64,000 bases of DNA from 630D-37 sp037478835 (GTDB lineage Bacteria > Chloroflexota > Anaerolineae > Anaerolineales > Villigracilaceae): NCBI GenBank assembly GCA_037478835.1, contig JBBFLV010000008.1, forward strand, positions 62,001 to 126,000. Direction: 5' to 3'. Of this stretch, positions 8,401 through 15,783 are shown piece after piece. The number at the start of each line of letters is the position of its first letter. Positions within the stretch are counted from its first letter, which is position 1. The position numbers and the translations under genes are program-made. The notes under the pieces are model-generated. The model was given only the letters and a program-made list of their open reading frames with translations. It was not told the origin of the DNA and did not search any database.

Positions 8401-8456
8401 GTGTGTCCACATTGCGGGCAGGGGAGGTCGGTGGGCCGGGCGTAGGAGTGAGGCAT
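5232..8456 (-). CDS. CpXC-TPR-CHAT protein, N-terminal and TPR part (frameshifted)
   Basis: Large cytoplasmic protein, 1074 codons in this frame including an assembly gap. In order: a CpXC zinc domain (CPQC Cys13/Cys16 and CPHC Cys50/Cys53), then two copies of a helical module of about 65 residues containing HPELLTDEADALLEQL and RNLLRRCREVGIE. At least six 46-residue TPR repeats follow (RAENLEQAIAAYQQALEV, then WAQTMNNLATAY), then more degenerate TPRs and the start of a CHAT protease domain (PVRLIPAGRLGLLPLHAA). After about 5450 the reading is out of frame. CHAT-TPR proteins are caspase-like proteases of predicted conflict or cell-death systems. Start 8456 has AGGAG 6 nt upstream. N-terminal calls are firm; the repeat count is uncertain because of the gap. 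Confidence 0.88.
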   Translation of the reverse strand: MPHSYARPTDLPCPQCGHTFHAELWLILDAAERPDLLDRLRRGELHTLTCPHCGHTAEADVPLLLFFPKEPLRLVDPQTGARGPEVKILFSLARRATPQQNQQHAQALLAHLRQILGDAWQDEWVAQGIPGVPREMLPALLSPDPQAALRELAERQQRELERLRREDPSQFLHLMLSAFVQVPDLNQKRTILENTPELLTDEADALLEQLIQAAKAQQDENARQLFEQHRNLLRRCREVGIEQAFQEQSQGERWQERLTETLFAFIQAKTWDESRRILEQHPELLTDEADALLEQLIQAAKAQQDENARQLFEQHRNLLRRCREVGIEAAFQEIGGGPSVPPEFQADLRRILTELSRPMGILEMPYRVNLCLQALRQVKREQNPALWAALQVELGNSLLQNPQGERAENLEQAIAAYQQALXXXXXXXXXXXXXXXXXXXXXXXXXXXXXXXXXXRAENLEQAIAAYQQALEVRTRQAMPVEWAQTMNNLATAYYSRIRGERAENLEQAIAAYQQALEVRTRQAMPVEWAQTMHNLANAYSDRIRGERAENLEQAIAAYQQALEVRTRQAMPVEWAQTMNNLATAYYSRIRGERAENLEQAIAAYQQALEVFTRQAMPLEWAQTMHNLANAYRNRIRGERAENLEQAIAAYQQALEVFTRQAMPVEWAETMNNLANAYRKRIRGERAENLEQAIAACQQALEVFRLGTFPADHRRVQQALGHIYLELRRWKEAIQAYQSSLEAGELLYQIAATPDSRRAELAEVQVIPSRLAYALLQNDASQEAVIALERYRARWLAEALALETEKPPTVPQQVWDDFDTQRARLRDLLAEAHLPESTPGKRDFVTLSDLIRTARQRLQEAIVQVRQYALDFMPETDFNQVQQVAADAPLVYLAATDFGGFALIVSAKDVQMVELPALTEQALREQANNYLDAYFDWRADSYNKSTRAAWFDALESMLVWLGETVMAPLVEKLQASGHPKDAPVRLIPAGRLGLLPLHAARLPSTVHRPPTPSTTTPSPTPPAPRRSITPVRPLNARPIRYWQCVTPINASNSPIKPCAPRWRPSRLKSAKPCS
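5430..5450 (-). repeat. Three heptamer repeats inside the CHAT coding region
   Basis: On the coding strand the sequence reads CCGTCCA CCGTCCA TCGTCCA, the same units as the intergenic arrays (compare 43951-43970). The reading frame of the CHAT domain changes exactly here. A single remaining heptamer would keep the domain in frame. Confidence 0.85.
6381..7250 (-). repeat. 138-bp tandem TPR-coding repeats
   Basis: The motif CTGCTCGAGG recurs at 6381, 6519, 6657 and so on with a strict 138-bp period, and units are nearly identical. They encode 46-residue TPR units. The array is interrupted by 100 N, so the true copy number is unknown. Confidence 0.9.
7093..7192. other. Assembly gap of 100 N
   Basis: Exactly 100 undefined bases within the near-identical TPR repeats, a conventional filler for a scaffold gap of unknown size. 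Repeat collapse is the likely cause. Confidence 0.98.
7475..7876 (-). repeat. Duplicated helical module, 258-bp spacing
   Basis: Two segments of about 144 bp (7475-7618 and 7733-7876) match at all but a few positions. Both encode the module with the core TDEADALLEQLIQAAKAQQD. The offset of 258 bp is 86 codons, so the duplication is in frame. Confidence 0.85.
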
Positions 8457-8492
8457 GGGGGCTCCTGGGAGCGCGGGTTTTATTTTAGGTTA

Positions 8493-8498
8493 ATTATA
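8493..8498 (-). promoter_or_regulatory. Candidate -10 element of the CpXC-TPR-CHAT gene
   Basis: TATAAT on the minus strand, 37 nt before the start codon. No good -35 is seen at 17 nt; TTGCAC lies 19 nt upstream, inside the REP array. Weak call. Confidence 0.4.
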
Positions 8499-8510
8499 GC
8501 AGGTAGTAGC

Positions 8511-8624
8511 GCAAATGGTGCAAATGCAGAGCATTTGCGTTACAGGCGCAAACGCAAGCGTTTGCTTTACGGGGGCAAATGCAAGCGTTTGCTTTACAGG
8601 GGCAAATGCAAGCATTTGCGCTAC
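8511..8624. repeat. REP-like palindrome array between murJ and the CHAT gene
   Basis: Four palindromic units in the same orientation (near 8520, 8548, 8575 and 8602), for example GCAAACGCAAGCGTTTGC and GCAAATGCAAGCATTTGC. Each is followed by TTAC or CTAC, which is a GTAA/GTAG tag on the other strand. The stop codon of murJ abuts the array. Confidence 0.85.
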
Positions 8625-8629
8625 AGGCG

Positions 8630-10168
8630 CTACAGGGCGCGCAGGAGGCGCAGGGTGAGGAGGTAGATCAAGGCTCCGGCTGCGGCGCCGCCCAGGGCGG
8701 GCACCCCTGCCCAGGTCCCTTGCGGTAGCGTGCGAAGCGCTACGGTCAGCACCAGGCTCATGAGCAGGGTGGCGGCCAAGGCCTGCAGGAAGCTGAGGGC
8801 CAGTTTTTTCCCTTCGATCCCCTTGAGCCTTTGACGCATGAGCCAGAGCAGGGCCGTGACTTCCAGGGCGGTGGCGAGGGAGTTGGCGAGTGCCAGGCCG
8901 CCATGCGGCATCCAGCCCCAACGGGCGAAGAGATGGGCGAAGAGCAGGCTGAAGAGGATGTTCAGGCTCATGGCGGCGGCGCCGACCCGCACCGGGGTGC
9001 GCGTATCCTGCATGGCGTAGAAGGCGCGCGCCAGGACCTCGAGCAGGGAATGCGCCGGCAGCCCCAGGGCATACCAGAGCAAGGCCCAGGCGACCAGCTC
9101 GGTGGAGCGGGCGGTGAATTCGCCACGCTGATAGAGGAATTGGATGATGGGGAAGCGCAGCAGGATCAGCCCGGCAGCCGCCGGCAGGGCGAGAAAGATC
9201 ACGGCGCGCAGGGCCTGAACGAGGGCAGAACGCAGGGCCTCGAGCCGTTCTAGGGCGTAGTGCGCCGAGAGGGCCGGCATGATCACGGTGGCGACGGATT
9301 GGGCAATGGCGATCTCGGCCATGAGCATGAGGGCGAAGGCATATTCCACCCCGGTGACGCTGCCTTCGACCATGCGCGAGGCCAGCCAGATGTTGACCCA
9401 GAAGTTGATCTGCACAATGGCGACGCCAAAGAGGCGCGGGGCCATCAGCCGGGCGACCTGGAGCACGGCCGGATGATGGCGCCCGAGGGTCAGGCGATAT
9501 TTGCCGCCGGGCGGCGCAGGCAGGCGGAGCAGGCCGGGCAATTGCACCAGCAGGTGACCGGCGGCGCCGAGCACCACGCCCCAGGCCAGGCCGCGGATGC
9601 CGAGCGAGGGGCTGAGGAGCAACAGGCCGCCGATCATGCCGAGTTGGTAGAGCGCCGGGGTGATGGCCGGGATGAAGAAGACCTGATGGGCGTTGAGAAT
9701 GCCCATCACCAGGCCGCTCAGGCCGAAGATCACCGCCGAGAGCAGTTGAATGCGCAGCAGGGAGATCGTCAGGCGGAATTGCGCCGGGTCATCATAGAAG
9801 CCGGGAGCGAGCGCATAGCGCACTAACCAGGGGGCGAAGAGGGCGGCCAGGAGCGCCAGCAGGCTGAGCACGATCAACACCCAGTTGGCTACTGCGGAGG
9901 CCAGCCGCCAGGCCTCTTCGCGCTGTTCCTTCGTCAGCAGGGCGGTGAAGGTGGGGATGAAGGCCGAGCCGAGCGCGCCGCCGGCCACCAGGTTGAAGAG
10001 CGTTTCCGAGACGCGGTTGGCGGCGATGAAGGCATCCAGCTCGGCGGAAGCGCCGAAGGCGCGCGCCACCAGAATGCGCCGCACCAGGCCGATGAGCTGG
10101 GCGATGAGGAAGGCCAGCATCACACCGCCGGCCGAGCGGGCGAGCCGGCCTTTGAGGATGGACTGCAT
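8630..10168 (-). CDS. murJ: Lipid II flippase MurJ (MviN family)
   Basis: A 512-residue polytopic membrane protein with about 14 hydrophobic segments. It translocates lipid II across the cytoplasmic membrane for peptidoglycan synthesis. The N-terminal signature of the MOP/MviN family is clear (LVRRILVARAFGASAELDAF, residues 28-47), followed by AGGALGSAFIPTFTALL. Length matches the family. Its ATG lies 9 nt past the stop of the upstream S9 peptidase gene, whose 3' end also supplies AGGAGG, so the two are likely co-transcribed. The stop codon lies at the edge of a REP array. Confidence 0.93.
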   Translation of the reverse strand: MQSILKGRLARSAGGVMLAFLIAQLIGLVRRILVARAFGASAELDAFIAANRVSETLFNLVAGGALGSAFIPTFTALLTKEQREEAWRLASAVANWVLIVLSLLALLAALFAPWLVRYALAPGFYDDPAQFRLTISLLRIQLLSAVIFGLSGLVMGILNAHQVFFIPAITPALYQLGMIGGLLLLSPSLGIRGLAWGVVLGAAGHLLVQLPGLLRLPAPPGGKYRLTLGRHHPAVLQVARLMAPRLFGVAIVQINFWVNIWLASRMVEGSVTGVEYAFALMLMAEIAIAQSVATVIMPALSAHYALERLEALRSALVQALRAVIFLALPAAAGLILLRFPIIQFLYQRGEFTARSTELVAWALLWYALGLPAHSLLEVLARAFYAMQDTRTPVRVGAAAMSLNILFSLLFAHLFARWGWMPHGGLALANSLATALEVTALLWLMRQRLKGIEGKKLALSFLQALAATLLMSLVLTVALRTLPQGTWAGVPALGGAAAGALIYLLTLRLLRAL

Positions 10169-10177
10169 GCGCCGCGC

Positions 10178-12193
10178 TCAGGCCTCCTTTTTTAGCCAGG
10201 TATCGAACCACTGCCGGATCTGTTCCAGACGCACGACGCGGCGATCGGTGCGACCGGTGCGCGAGAGGCCGTGGAATTCTTCCGGGAAGCGCACGAAACG
10301 CGTCGGGACCCCGAGCCGCTTCAGCGCCACGAACACCTGCTCCCCCTGTTCGATCGGGCAGCGCAGGTCGTTTTCGTAATGGATCACCAGGGTGGGCGTG
10401 CGGGCATTGCCGATGTATTTGATCGGAGAGAGGTCCCACCACTTTTGGAAATCCTGGAACGGCGGCCCGGCTTGGACCTCGTACTCAAAGGTCCAGTTGA
10501 AGTCGCTGGAGCCCCATTCGCTGATGAAGTTGCTCACGCAGCGCTCGACGACGGCGGCGGCGAAGCGCGTGGTGTGACCGATGATCCAGAGGGTCATATA
10601 GCCGCCGTAGGAGCCGCCGGCCACGCCCATGCGTTGGGGGTCAATATAGGGTTGTTTTTCCATGTAATCGGCCCAGGCCATCAGGTCGGCGTAATCGGCC
10701 GTGCCCCAGGCGCCCCAAATGGCACGGGCATGGGCTTCGCCATAGCCACGGCCGCCGCGCGGGTTGGAAAAGTAGACCACGTAACCGTGGGCGGCCAGGT
10801 AGTAGAACTCGTGCATGAAGAACTTGCCGTACTGGGTGAGTGGCCCGCCGTGGATATAGAGGATCGAGGGATATTTGCGACGGGGATCGAAATCGGGTGG
10901 TTTCATGATCCAGCCCTGGAGATCGTTGCCATCCGGCCCTTTGAACCAGACCTCTTCAACCGGGCTGAGTGTAACGGCATCCAGGACCTCGCGGTTCAGG
11001 CGCGTGCGGTGACGGATGACCTGGGCATCGAGATCGCGCACGTAGATTTGGGCGGGATCGTCCATGCGGCCGTAGAAGTAGGCCAGGCGGCGCTGCTCGC
11101 GATCGAAGGTGTAGGCGCCGACGACGCCCCCTTCGCCGATCACCTCGCGCAGGTCATCGCCGCGCGTGGAGATCGAGCAAAGCAGGGTGCTGCCATGGCG
11201 CACCACCTGGAAATACAGGCGCTTGCCGTCTTTCGACCAGGTGGGCGGCATGGTTTCCGGTTGACCGATATCGTTGATCGTCCAAGCCGAAACGTGCAGG
11301 TCGTAGGCCGCGGTCAGGTTTTGCGCCGGGGCCGAGCCATCGAAGGGTACGATCCACAGCGAATCGTTCTTCCAGCCGTCGCCTTCGCCCTCGCGGCCGA
11401 TATAGGCGATCCAGCGACCATCGGGGGAGAAGGAGGGCAGGGCTTTGGGGCCGGGCGGGGTGGGGATGCGGCGCATCTCGCCACCTTCGGCCGGGATGAC
11501 GAAGAGATCATCGGCTTCCGGGCGCAGATCGGGGTCTTCGGAGCGGTTGGAGATGAAAGCGATCCAGCGGCCATCCGGCGAGAAGGCCGGGTCGCGTTCA
11601 TCGTGGATCGGCCCATCGGTCAGGGCGCGGCCGCGGCCGGTGCGGGCATCGATCAGCCAAATGTGGGTGCGCTCGTGCGGCAGGTAGCCGTAGCCATCGA
11701 GTTTATAGAAGACGCGATCATAAATGCGCACGACGACGCCGAGTTTTTTCTTCTGCTCATCTTTTTCGCGCTCTAGCTCTTCGGGATCGGTGCGGCGGAA
11801 GGTGCAGAGCAGGGAGCGTCCATCCGGTGACCAGGAGACCAGGCCGATCTCGCCTTTGAGCGAGGTCAGCGGTTGGGCTTCGCCGCCATCCAGCGAGATC
11901 AGGTAGATCTGAGGTGGTTTTTCCGGGTCGCCACGGTTGGAGAGGAAGGCGATCTGCCGACCATCGGGCGACCAGCGCGGGCTTCCATCGCGGTGTTTGC
12001 CGTGGGTGAAGCGGCGCGGGGCGCCTTTTTCGGCATCCACCAACCACAGGTTGGAATATTTCTTTTCGGTTTTGCGATCGACCCATTCCAAGCTATACAC
12101 GATGAAGCGGCCATCCGGGGAAAGGCGCACATCGCGCAGAATTTGGAAGGCGTAGAGGTCTTCGGCGGTGATGAAACGGGTTTTGGCAGGCAT
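10178..12193 (-). CDS. S9 family prolyl oligopeptidase / acylaminoacyl-peptidase
   Basis: A 671-residue cytosolic serine peptidase; no signal peptide is visible. The N-terminal two thirds hold beta-propeller repeats with recurring SPDGRWIAFIS/WSPDGRQIAF motifs (TolB/WD40-like). The C-terminal alpha/beta-hydrolase has GGSYGGYM (Ser528), the Asp of HYENDLRCP (Asp609) and the His of EEFHGLS (His641), giving a full catalytic triad. This arrangement fits the S9C acylaminoacyl-peptidase group, which removes blocked or short N-terminal peptides. It lies between an acyltransferase-like gene (12 nt upstream) and murJ, on the same strand. Exact substrate preference cannot be read from sequence. Confidence 0.92.
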   Translation of the reverse strand: MPAKTRFITAEDLYAFQILRDVRLSPDGRFIVYSLEWVDRKTEKKYSNLWLVDAEKGAPRRFTHGKHRDGSPRWSPDGRQIAFLSNRGDPEKPPQIYLISLDGGEAQPLTSLKGEIGLVSWSPDGRSLLCTFRRTDPEELEREKDEQKKKLGVVVRIYDRVFYKLDGYGYLPHERTHIWLIDARTGRGRALTDGPIHDERDPAFSPDGRWIAFISNRSEDPDLRPEADDLFVIPAEGGEMRRIPTPPGPKALPSFSPDGRWIAYIGREGEGDGWKNDSLWIVPFDGSAPAQNLTAAYDLHVSAWTINDIGQPETMPPTWSKDGKRLYFQVVRHGSTLLCSISTRGDDLREVIGEGGVVGAYTFDREQRRLAYFYGRMDDPAQIYVRDLDAQVIRHRTRLNREVLDAVTLSPVEEVWFKGPDGNDLQGWIMKPPDFDPRRKYPSILYIHGGPLTQYGKFFMHEFYYLAAHGYVVYFSNPRGGRGYGEAHARAIWGAWGTADYADLMAWADYMEKQPYIDPQRMGVAGGSYGGYMTLWIIGHTTRFAAAVVERCVSNFISEWGSSDFNWTFEYEVQAGPPFQDFQKWWDLSPIKYIGNARTPTLVIHYENDLRCPIEQGEQVFVALKRLGVPTRFVRFPEEFHGLSRTGRTDRRVVRLEQIRQWFDTWLKKEA

Positions 12194-12205
12194 GGGAAGC
12201 TCCTT

Positions 12206-13006
12206 TCAATTGTGGGAGGGTTGGAGGGACGGGGAGTGGAGATCGATGTACATGTTGCGGATCGTGTTTTCGAGCAGGTTTTTCAGGCGCATGCGCTCGA
12301 CCTGTATCGGGTTGAGGGGATTAAACGCCACCGGCTCGCCGACGCGCACGATGCGGCGGATTCCGCTCACGGCAAGGGGATAAAAGCGGAGGATCTGCTG
12401 CCGGCGCTGATAGAACATCTCGCCCAGGCGCGTGAACCCTTTGTAGAAGCCGGTCATTTGGGTGGTTGGATCGCGCGGCAGGTTGGGGTCTTCCGGAAAG
12501 ATGAGGAGGAAATGTCCCTGTTCCAGGTGATACAGGCTCTCCTCGAAAACCCAATGCAGGCGCTCCGGCTCGTGGTAGGTGGGAATGCAGCCAAAAGATC
12601 GGAGCAGCGGGACGGTGATGCGCGAGAGCAGACGAGAGAGATACATGCTGAAAGGTGGCGGAATGTGCAGCTGACGCTCGGTGAAATCCTGATTGAGGTA
12701 GGCGGCCGCCTTTTGCTCATCCACCATATCGGCGATGATCCAGGGATAGACACGCACCGGCAGGGAAGCGACGATGGCGATCGGGCCGAGGGCATCCAGG
12801 TGATTGGCGATGAAGACGGCCGGTCCGCGTTTGGGCAGGTTCTCTGCGCCTTCCAGCTCGCCACCCCAGAAGAGGATATCGAGCAGGCGCGCCAGGATGC
12901 GGTAGAGGCGATCGGAGATCAACCGTCGCTGGGTGATGGCCAGGCTGAGGAGGCCGGCTAGGGACCAGGAGGAGGGGGAGAGGGAGTCGAGGGAGAGGGT
13001 GAACAT
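12206..13006 (-). CDS. PlsC-like lysophospholipid acyltransferase family protein, divergent
   Basis: A 266-residue protein resembling 1-acyl-glycerol-3-phosphate acyltransferases. Motif I is atypical: ANHLDALGP has the His but no Asp five residues on, where NHxxxxD is expected. Motif III reads FPEDPN instead of FPEGTR. Either the substrate or mechanism differs, or the enzyme is inactive. The ATG at 13006 lacks a clear ribosome site, and the first residues (TLSLDSLSPSSWS) are encoded by the edge of a long purine/pyrimidine tract, so the true start may lie inside. It is followed 12 nt later by the S9 peptidase. Confidence 0.72.
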   Translation of the reverse strand: MFTLSLDSLSPSSWSLAGLLSLAITQRRLISDRLYRILARLLDILFWGGELEGAENLPKRGPAVFIANHLDALGPIAIVASLPVRVYPWIIADMVDEQKAAAYLNQDFTERQLHIPPPFSMYLSRLLSRITVPLLRSFGCIPTYHEPERLHWVFEESLYHLEQGHFLLIFPEDPNLPRDPTTQMTGFYKGFTRLGEMFYQRRQQILRFYPLAVSGIRRIVRVGEPVAFNPLNPIQVERMRLKNLLENTIRNMYIDLHSPSLQPSHN

Positions 13007-13012
13007 GGCTTA

Positions 13013-13227
13013 TGGAGAAGGAGAGGGAGAGATGAGAGGGGAGAAGGGAGATGGGAGAGCGGGAGAGCGGGAGAAGAGGAGAGGGGAGATGGGAGAGGGG
13101 GAGAGGAGAAAGGAGAGCGGGAGAGGGGAGAAGGGAGAGCACGAGAGTGGGAGATGGAGAGCGGGAGAGGGGAGAAGGGAGAGGGTGAGAGTGAGAGCGG
13201 AAGAGGGTAGGGGTAGGAGGTTAGGAG
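13013..13227. repeat. Long homopurine (G/A) tract with internal repeats
   Basis: Over about 210 bp the plus strand is almost pure G and A with rare C or T. It contains an exact 27-bp direct repeat (13113-13139 and 13157-13183). Several Ser/Pro/Leu-only reading frames across it are compositional artefacts. It lies upstream of the acyltransferase-like gene. No gene is seen between 13007 and 13507. Confidence 0.85.
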
Positions 13228-13347
13228 GTCGGTTTGTTTTTCGTGTAGCCAATAAAGGGAGATGGGTGAAAGGATGAGGATAGGAGGAAAGATGCGGAGG
13301 GAGCGTGAGGAAGTCAAGAATTTTGGGCGACGGGTACATGTCATATC

Positions 13348-13513
13348 GGCTACGGTCTACTTGCGGTCGATGGTCTACGGTCTATCGTCTGTTTGCGGGT
13401 TCCAGGCTGAAGCCCGATGCTACGATTACTGTCTACCGTCCACGGTCTACGGTCTTGAGAGGGCACAGGCTAAAGCCCGGCATTACGGCACGAGTTGAAA
13501 CCCGGTGTTACGG
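13348..13513. repeat. Heptamer arrays and three imperfect 21-bp direct repeats
   Basis: Two 7-bp-periodic arrays (13348-13390 and 13428-13455, for example ACGGTCT ATCGTCT) alternate with an unrelated repeat. That repeat is AGGCTGAAGCCCGATGCTAC (13404-13423) and AGGCTAAAGCCCGGCATTAC (13467-13486), with a third, weaker copy at 13494-13513 that overlaps the 3' end of the next gene. Confidence 0.65.
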
Positions 13514-14869
13514 TCCCTGGAGCGCCTGCCGGAGTTCCTCGAAGGAGGTCATCCAGGCGATGCGGTTGAGGAATTCGGCCAGGGAGGCGGAGCGTTCGCG
13601 CAGGGCACGCACGGCCGGGCCGACCGGGTCTTCGCCGGCAGGGCCGCCGGGAACATCGGCATAGGCGCCGTAGAAGGCGAAGTAGGCCTGATTGAGCTTG
13701 CGGATCGGGTAGCCGTGATCCCAGAAGAAGCGTCGCCGTTCTTCCATGTAGGCCTCTGCCTCTTCTATTTTACCCTCGGCCAGCAATTGATCTACGGTGA
13801 CGCGCGTGCGGTGCATTTCGGCGCGAAAGTCGAACGTTTGGCTCCCCTGTTGCGACAGGGCGGCGGGAAAACCCATCCCGAAGGAGGTTGCTCCGAGCGC
13901 GGGATGGGGCCAAAGGTCCCGCGCCGAGGCGAGGGGCACGGCACCCTCAAGGGGCAGGCGGCTTTGGAGAACGGAAGCCAGCTGCGGGTAGTATTCGGCC
14001 AGGGTCTTTTGCCCGATCTCATTTCCTACGATAGAAGCGGCAGTTTCGTTCATCGTGCGCAGTTCGGGGGATTTGTCGTAGAGCAGTCCTAAAGGGCGGA
14101 GTTGCAGGTAGTTGTGCGTCCATTCGTGGGCGATGACGTTGAGCAGCCAGGGCAGGTTGGTGGTGCGCATGATCATGGTGGGATAGACGCCAACCCCGCC
14201 GATAGGGACGACGAGGGTGGAGACGTTGAGCTTTTGGGCTACTGCATCTTCCAGGGCGATTTGCTGTTCTAGGGAGAGTTCAGGAACGAGGGAGATGTTC
14301 GCCAGCTGGACGATGCGATCGCGCGGGGAGATCACCAGCCCGACGGGGACGCTGGCGGTGTGATAGAGGACGGGTGGGATCGGCTGACCGAGGGTGCTCA
14401 GGCCTTCTCGGCGGAGGATTTCGCCGACCTGCTCTTGTAGGATAGATTCGACGAAGGGCAGGATGAGCGTGTAGCGCGCTTTGAGGCGCCGGTTTTCTTC
14501 CCGCAGGAGGCGGGTGGCGGTTTCTTTATCGGCGATCTCAGGGTTGGCATAGAGCCGGCTCAGAGCGGCTTCGTTGCGCTCCAGGCGGCCGACGAGATCG
14601 AAATATTCGGCTACCAGCTCGTAGCGTGCCGTGCGGGGGAGGGCTTGTGGCATGGCGAGGCCGGCTTGGGTGAGCTTGACGAGTAGCGCTTGATTCGTCC
14701 ACGACAGGTAATCGAACTCGAAGGGGCGGGTGAAGTTGCGTGCGCGCCCGATGAGGGAGTCATCGAAGGGGGTGCTCCCTCCTAGGATGAGGGAGAATTC
14801 CACAAAAAATAAAAGGATGGCGCTCAGAATGAGGAGATAACGGTTAATGCGGAAAATTCTTTCTTTCAT
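13508..14869 (-). CDS. Membrane-anchored HExxH metallopeptidase-like protein
   Basis: A 453-residue protein with one N-terminal membrane segment (about residues 11-31) and a soluble part probably outside the membrane. The motif HEWTH (His248, Glu249, His252) with Glu275 in NETAA fits a gluzincin zinc site (HExxH plus a Glu 23 residues on). I do not recognise a named family. The start overlaps the rluD-like stop by 4 nt (ATGA), placing it at the end of a GH36-HAD-lspA-rluD run. Its neighbour LspA suggests a role at the cell envelope, but nothing ties the two directly. Peptidase activity is inferred from the motif only. Confidence 0.8.
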   Translation of the reverse strand: MKERIFRINRYLLILSAILLFFVEFSLILGGSTPFDDSLIGRARNFTRPFEFDYLSWTNQALLVKLTQAGLAMPQALPRTARYELVAEYFDLVGRLERNEAALSRLYANPEIADKETATRLLREENRRLKARYTLILPFVESILQEQVGEILRREGLSTLGQPIPPVLYHTASVPVGLVISPRDRIVQLANISLVPELSLEQQIALEDAVAQKLNVSTLVVPIGGVGVYPTMIMRTTNLPWLLNVIAHEWTHNYLQLRPLGLLYDKSPELRTMNETAASIVGNEIGQKTLAEYYPQLASVLQSRLPLEGAVPLASARDLWPHPALGATSFGMGFPAALSQQGSQTFDFRAEMHRTRVTVDQLLAEGKIEEAEAYMEERRRFFWDHGYPIRKLNQAYFAFYGAYADVPGGPAGEDPVGPAVRALRERSASLAEFLNRIAWMTSFEELRQALQGP

Positions 14870-15783
14870 TTTCTCAACTCTTCCAGTAAGAGGAGCAATT
14901 CATCGGGTAAGGGAGCCTCGAAGAGGCGGGGCGAATGTTCGCCGGGCAGGGTGATCTTCAGGCGAAAAGCGTGCAGGAAGTGACGCGAGATGGGCAAAGT
15001 GGGCTTTTTGCGCCCGTAGACGGTATCGCCGACGATCGGACAGCCCAGGAAGGCCATGTGCAGGCGGATCTGATGGGTGCGTCCGGTGAGGGGATGCACT
15101 TGGAGCAGGGTGTGGGAGGGGAAGGTTTCCAGGGTGTGATATTCGCTGATGGCCTCGCGGCCTTTGCCGGGCGGCAGGATGGCCATGCGTTTGCGCTGGA
15201 TCGGATCGCGCCCGATAGGGGCTTCGACGCGCCCGCTGGGGGTCGGTGGGCGACCATCCACCAGGGCTAGGTAGGTCTTTTCGACGCGACGTAGGCGGAA
15301 TTGATCTTGAAGGTAGCGATGGGCGCGCTCGTTGCGGGCGACGATCATCAGGCCAGACGTTTCCTTATCCAACCGATGGACGATGCCGGGGCGTTCTTCG
15401 CCACCGATGCCTTCGAGATCGGGCAGGTGACCGAGCAGGGCGTGAACCAGCGTGCCGCGATCGTGGCCGGCGGCCGGGTGGACGACCATGCCGGCGGGTT
15501 TGTTGATCACGACGACATCCGAATTTTCAAAGAGCACATCGAGGGGGATGTTTTCAGGGATCAGGGTGGTAGGAGCAGGCGGCGGAATGCGCACCTCGAT
15601 GCGATCGCCGGGAAGGAGTTTATGACCGTTTTTGGTCACCACCAGCCCGTTGACGCGCACAAAACCGTCTTCGATCAAACCTTGCAGGCGGGTGCGTGAA
15701 AATTCGGTCAGCTGGGCGCTCAGGAAACGATCCAGGCGTTCAGGAGTCTCGTTGTTGTAGTGGAGCGTCACCAGGCGTTCCAT
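14866..15783 (-). CDS. rluD: RluA-family pseudouridine synthase (RluD-like)
   Basis: A 305-residue enzyme that isomerises uridine in RNA. An N-terminal S4 RNA-binding domain (RLDRFLSAQL through VRVNG) precedes the catalytic domain with HRLDKETSG (catalytic Asp139) and LTGRTHQIRLH near the C-terminus. RluD acts on helix 69 of 23S rRNA; RluA family members are hard to separate by eye, so the specific target is inferred. An earlier ATG at 15822 would overlap lspA by 83 nt; neither start has a strong ribosome site, and 15783 fits family N-termini better. It overlaps lspA upstream and the HExxH gene downstream. Confidence 0.88.
   Translation of the reverse strand: MERLVTLHYNNETPERLDRFLSAQLTEFSRTRLQGLIEDGFVRVNGLVVTKNGHKLLPGDRIEVRIPPPAPTTLIPENIPLDVLFENSDVVVINKPAGMVVHPAAGHDRGTLVHALLGHLPDLEGIGGEERPGIVHRLDKETSGLMIVARNERAHRYLQDQFRLRRVEKTYLALVDGRPPTPSGRVEAPIGRDPIQRKRMAILPPGKGREAISEYHTLETFPSHTLLQVHPLTGRTHQIRLHMAFLGCPIVGDTVYGRKKPTLPISRHFLHAFRLKITLPGEHSPRLFEAPLPDELLLLLEELRK

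Noticed and set aside
10271..11776. 501-codon open frame antisense to the S9 peptidase
   Set aside because: It lies wholly within a gene with a complete catalytic triad and conserved repeats; composition is that of a mirror frame in GC-rich DNA and no domain is recognisable.
12958..13344. Several Ser/Pro/Leu-rich open frames across the purine tract
   Set aside because: Composition is forced by the homopurine/homopyrimidine sequence; no starts with ribosome sites and no conserved pattern.
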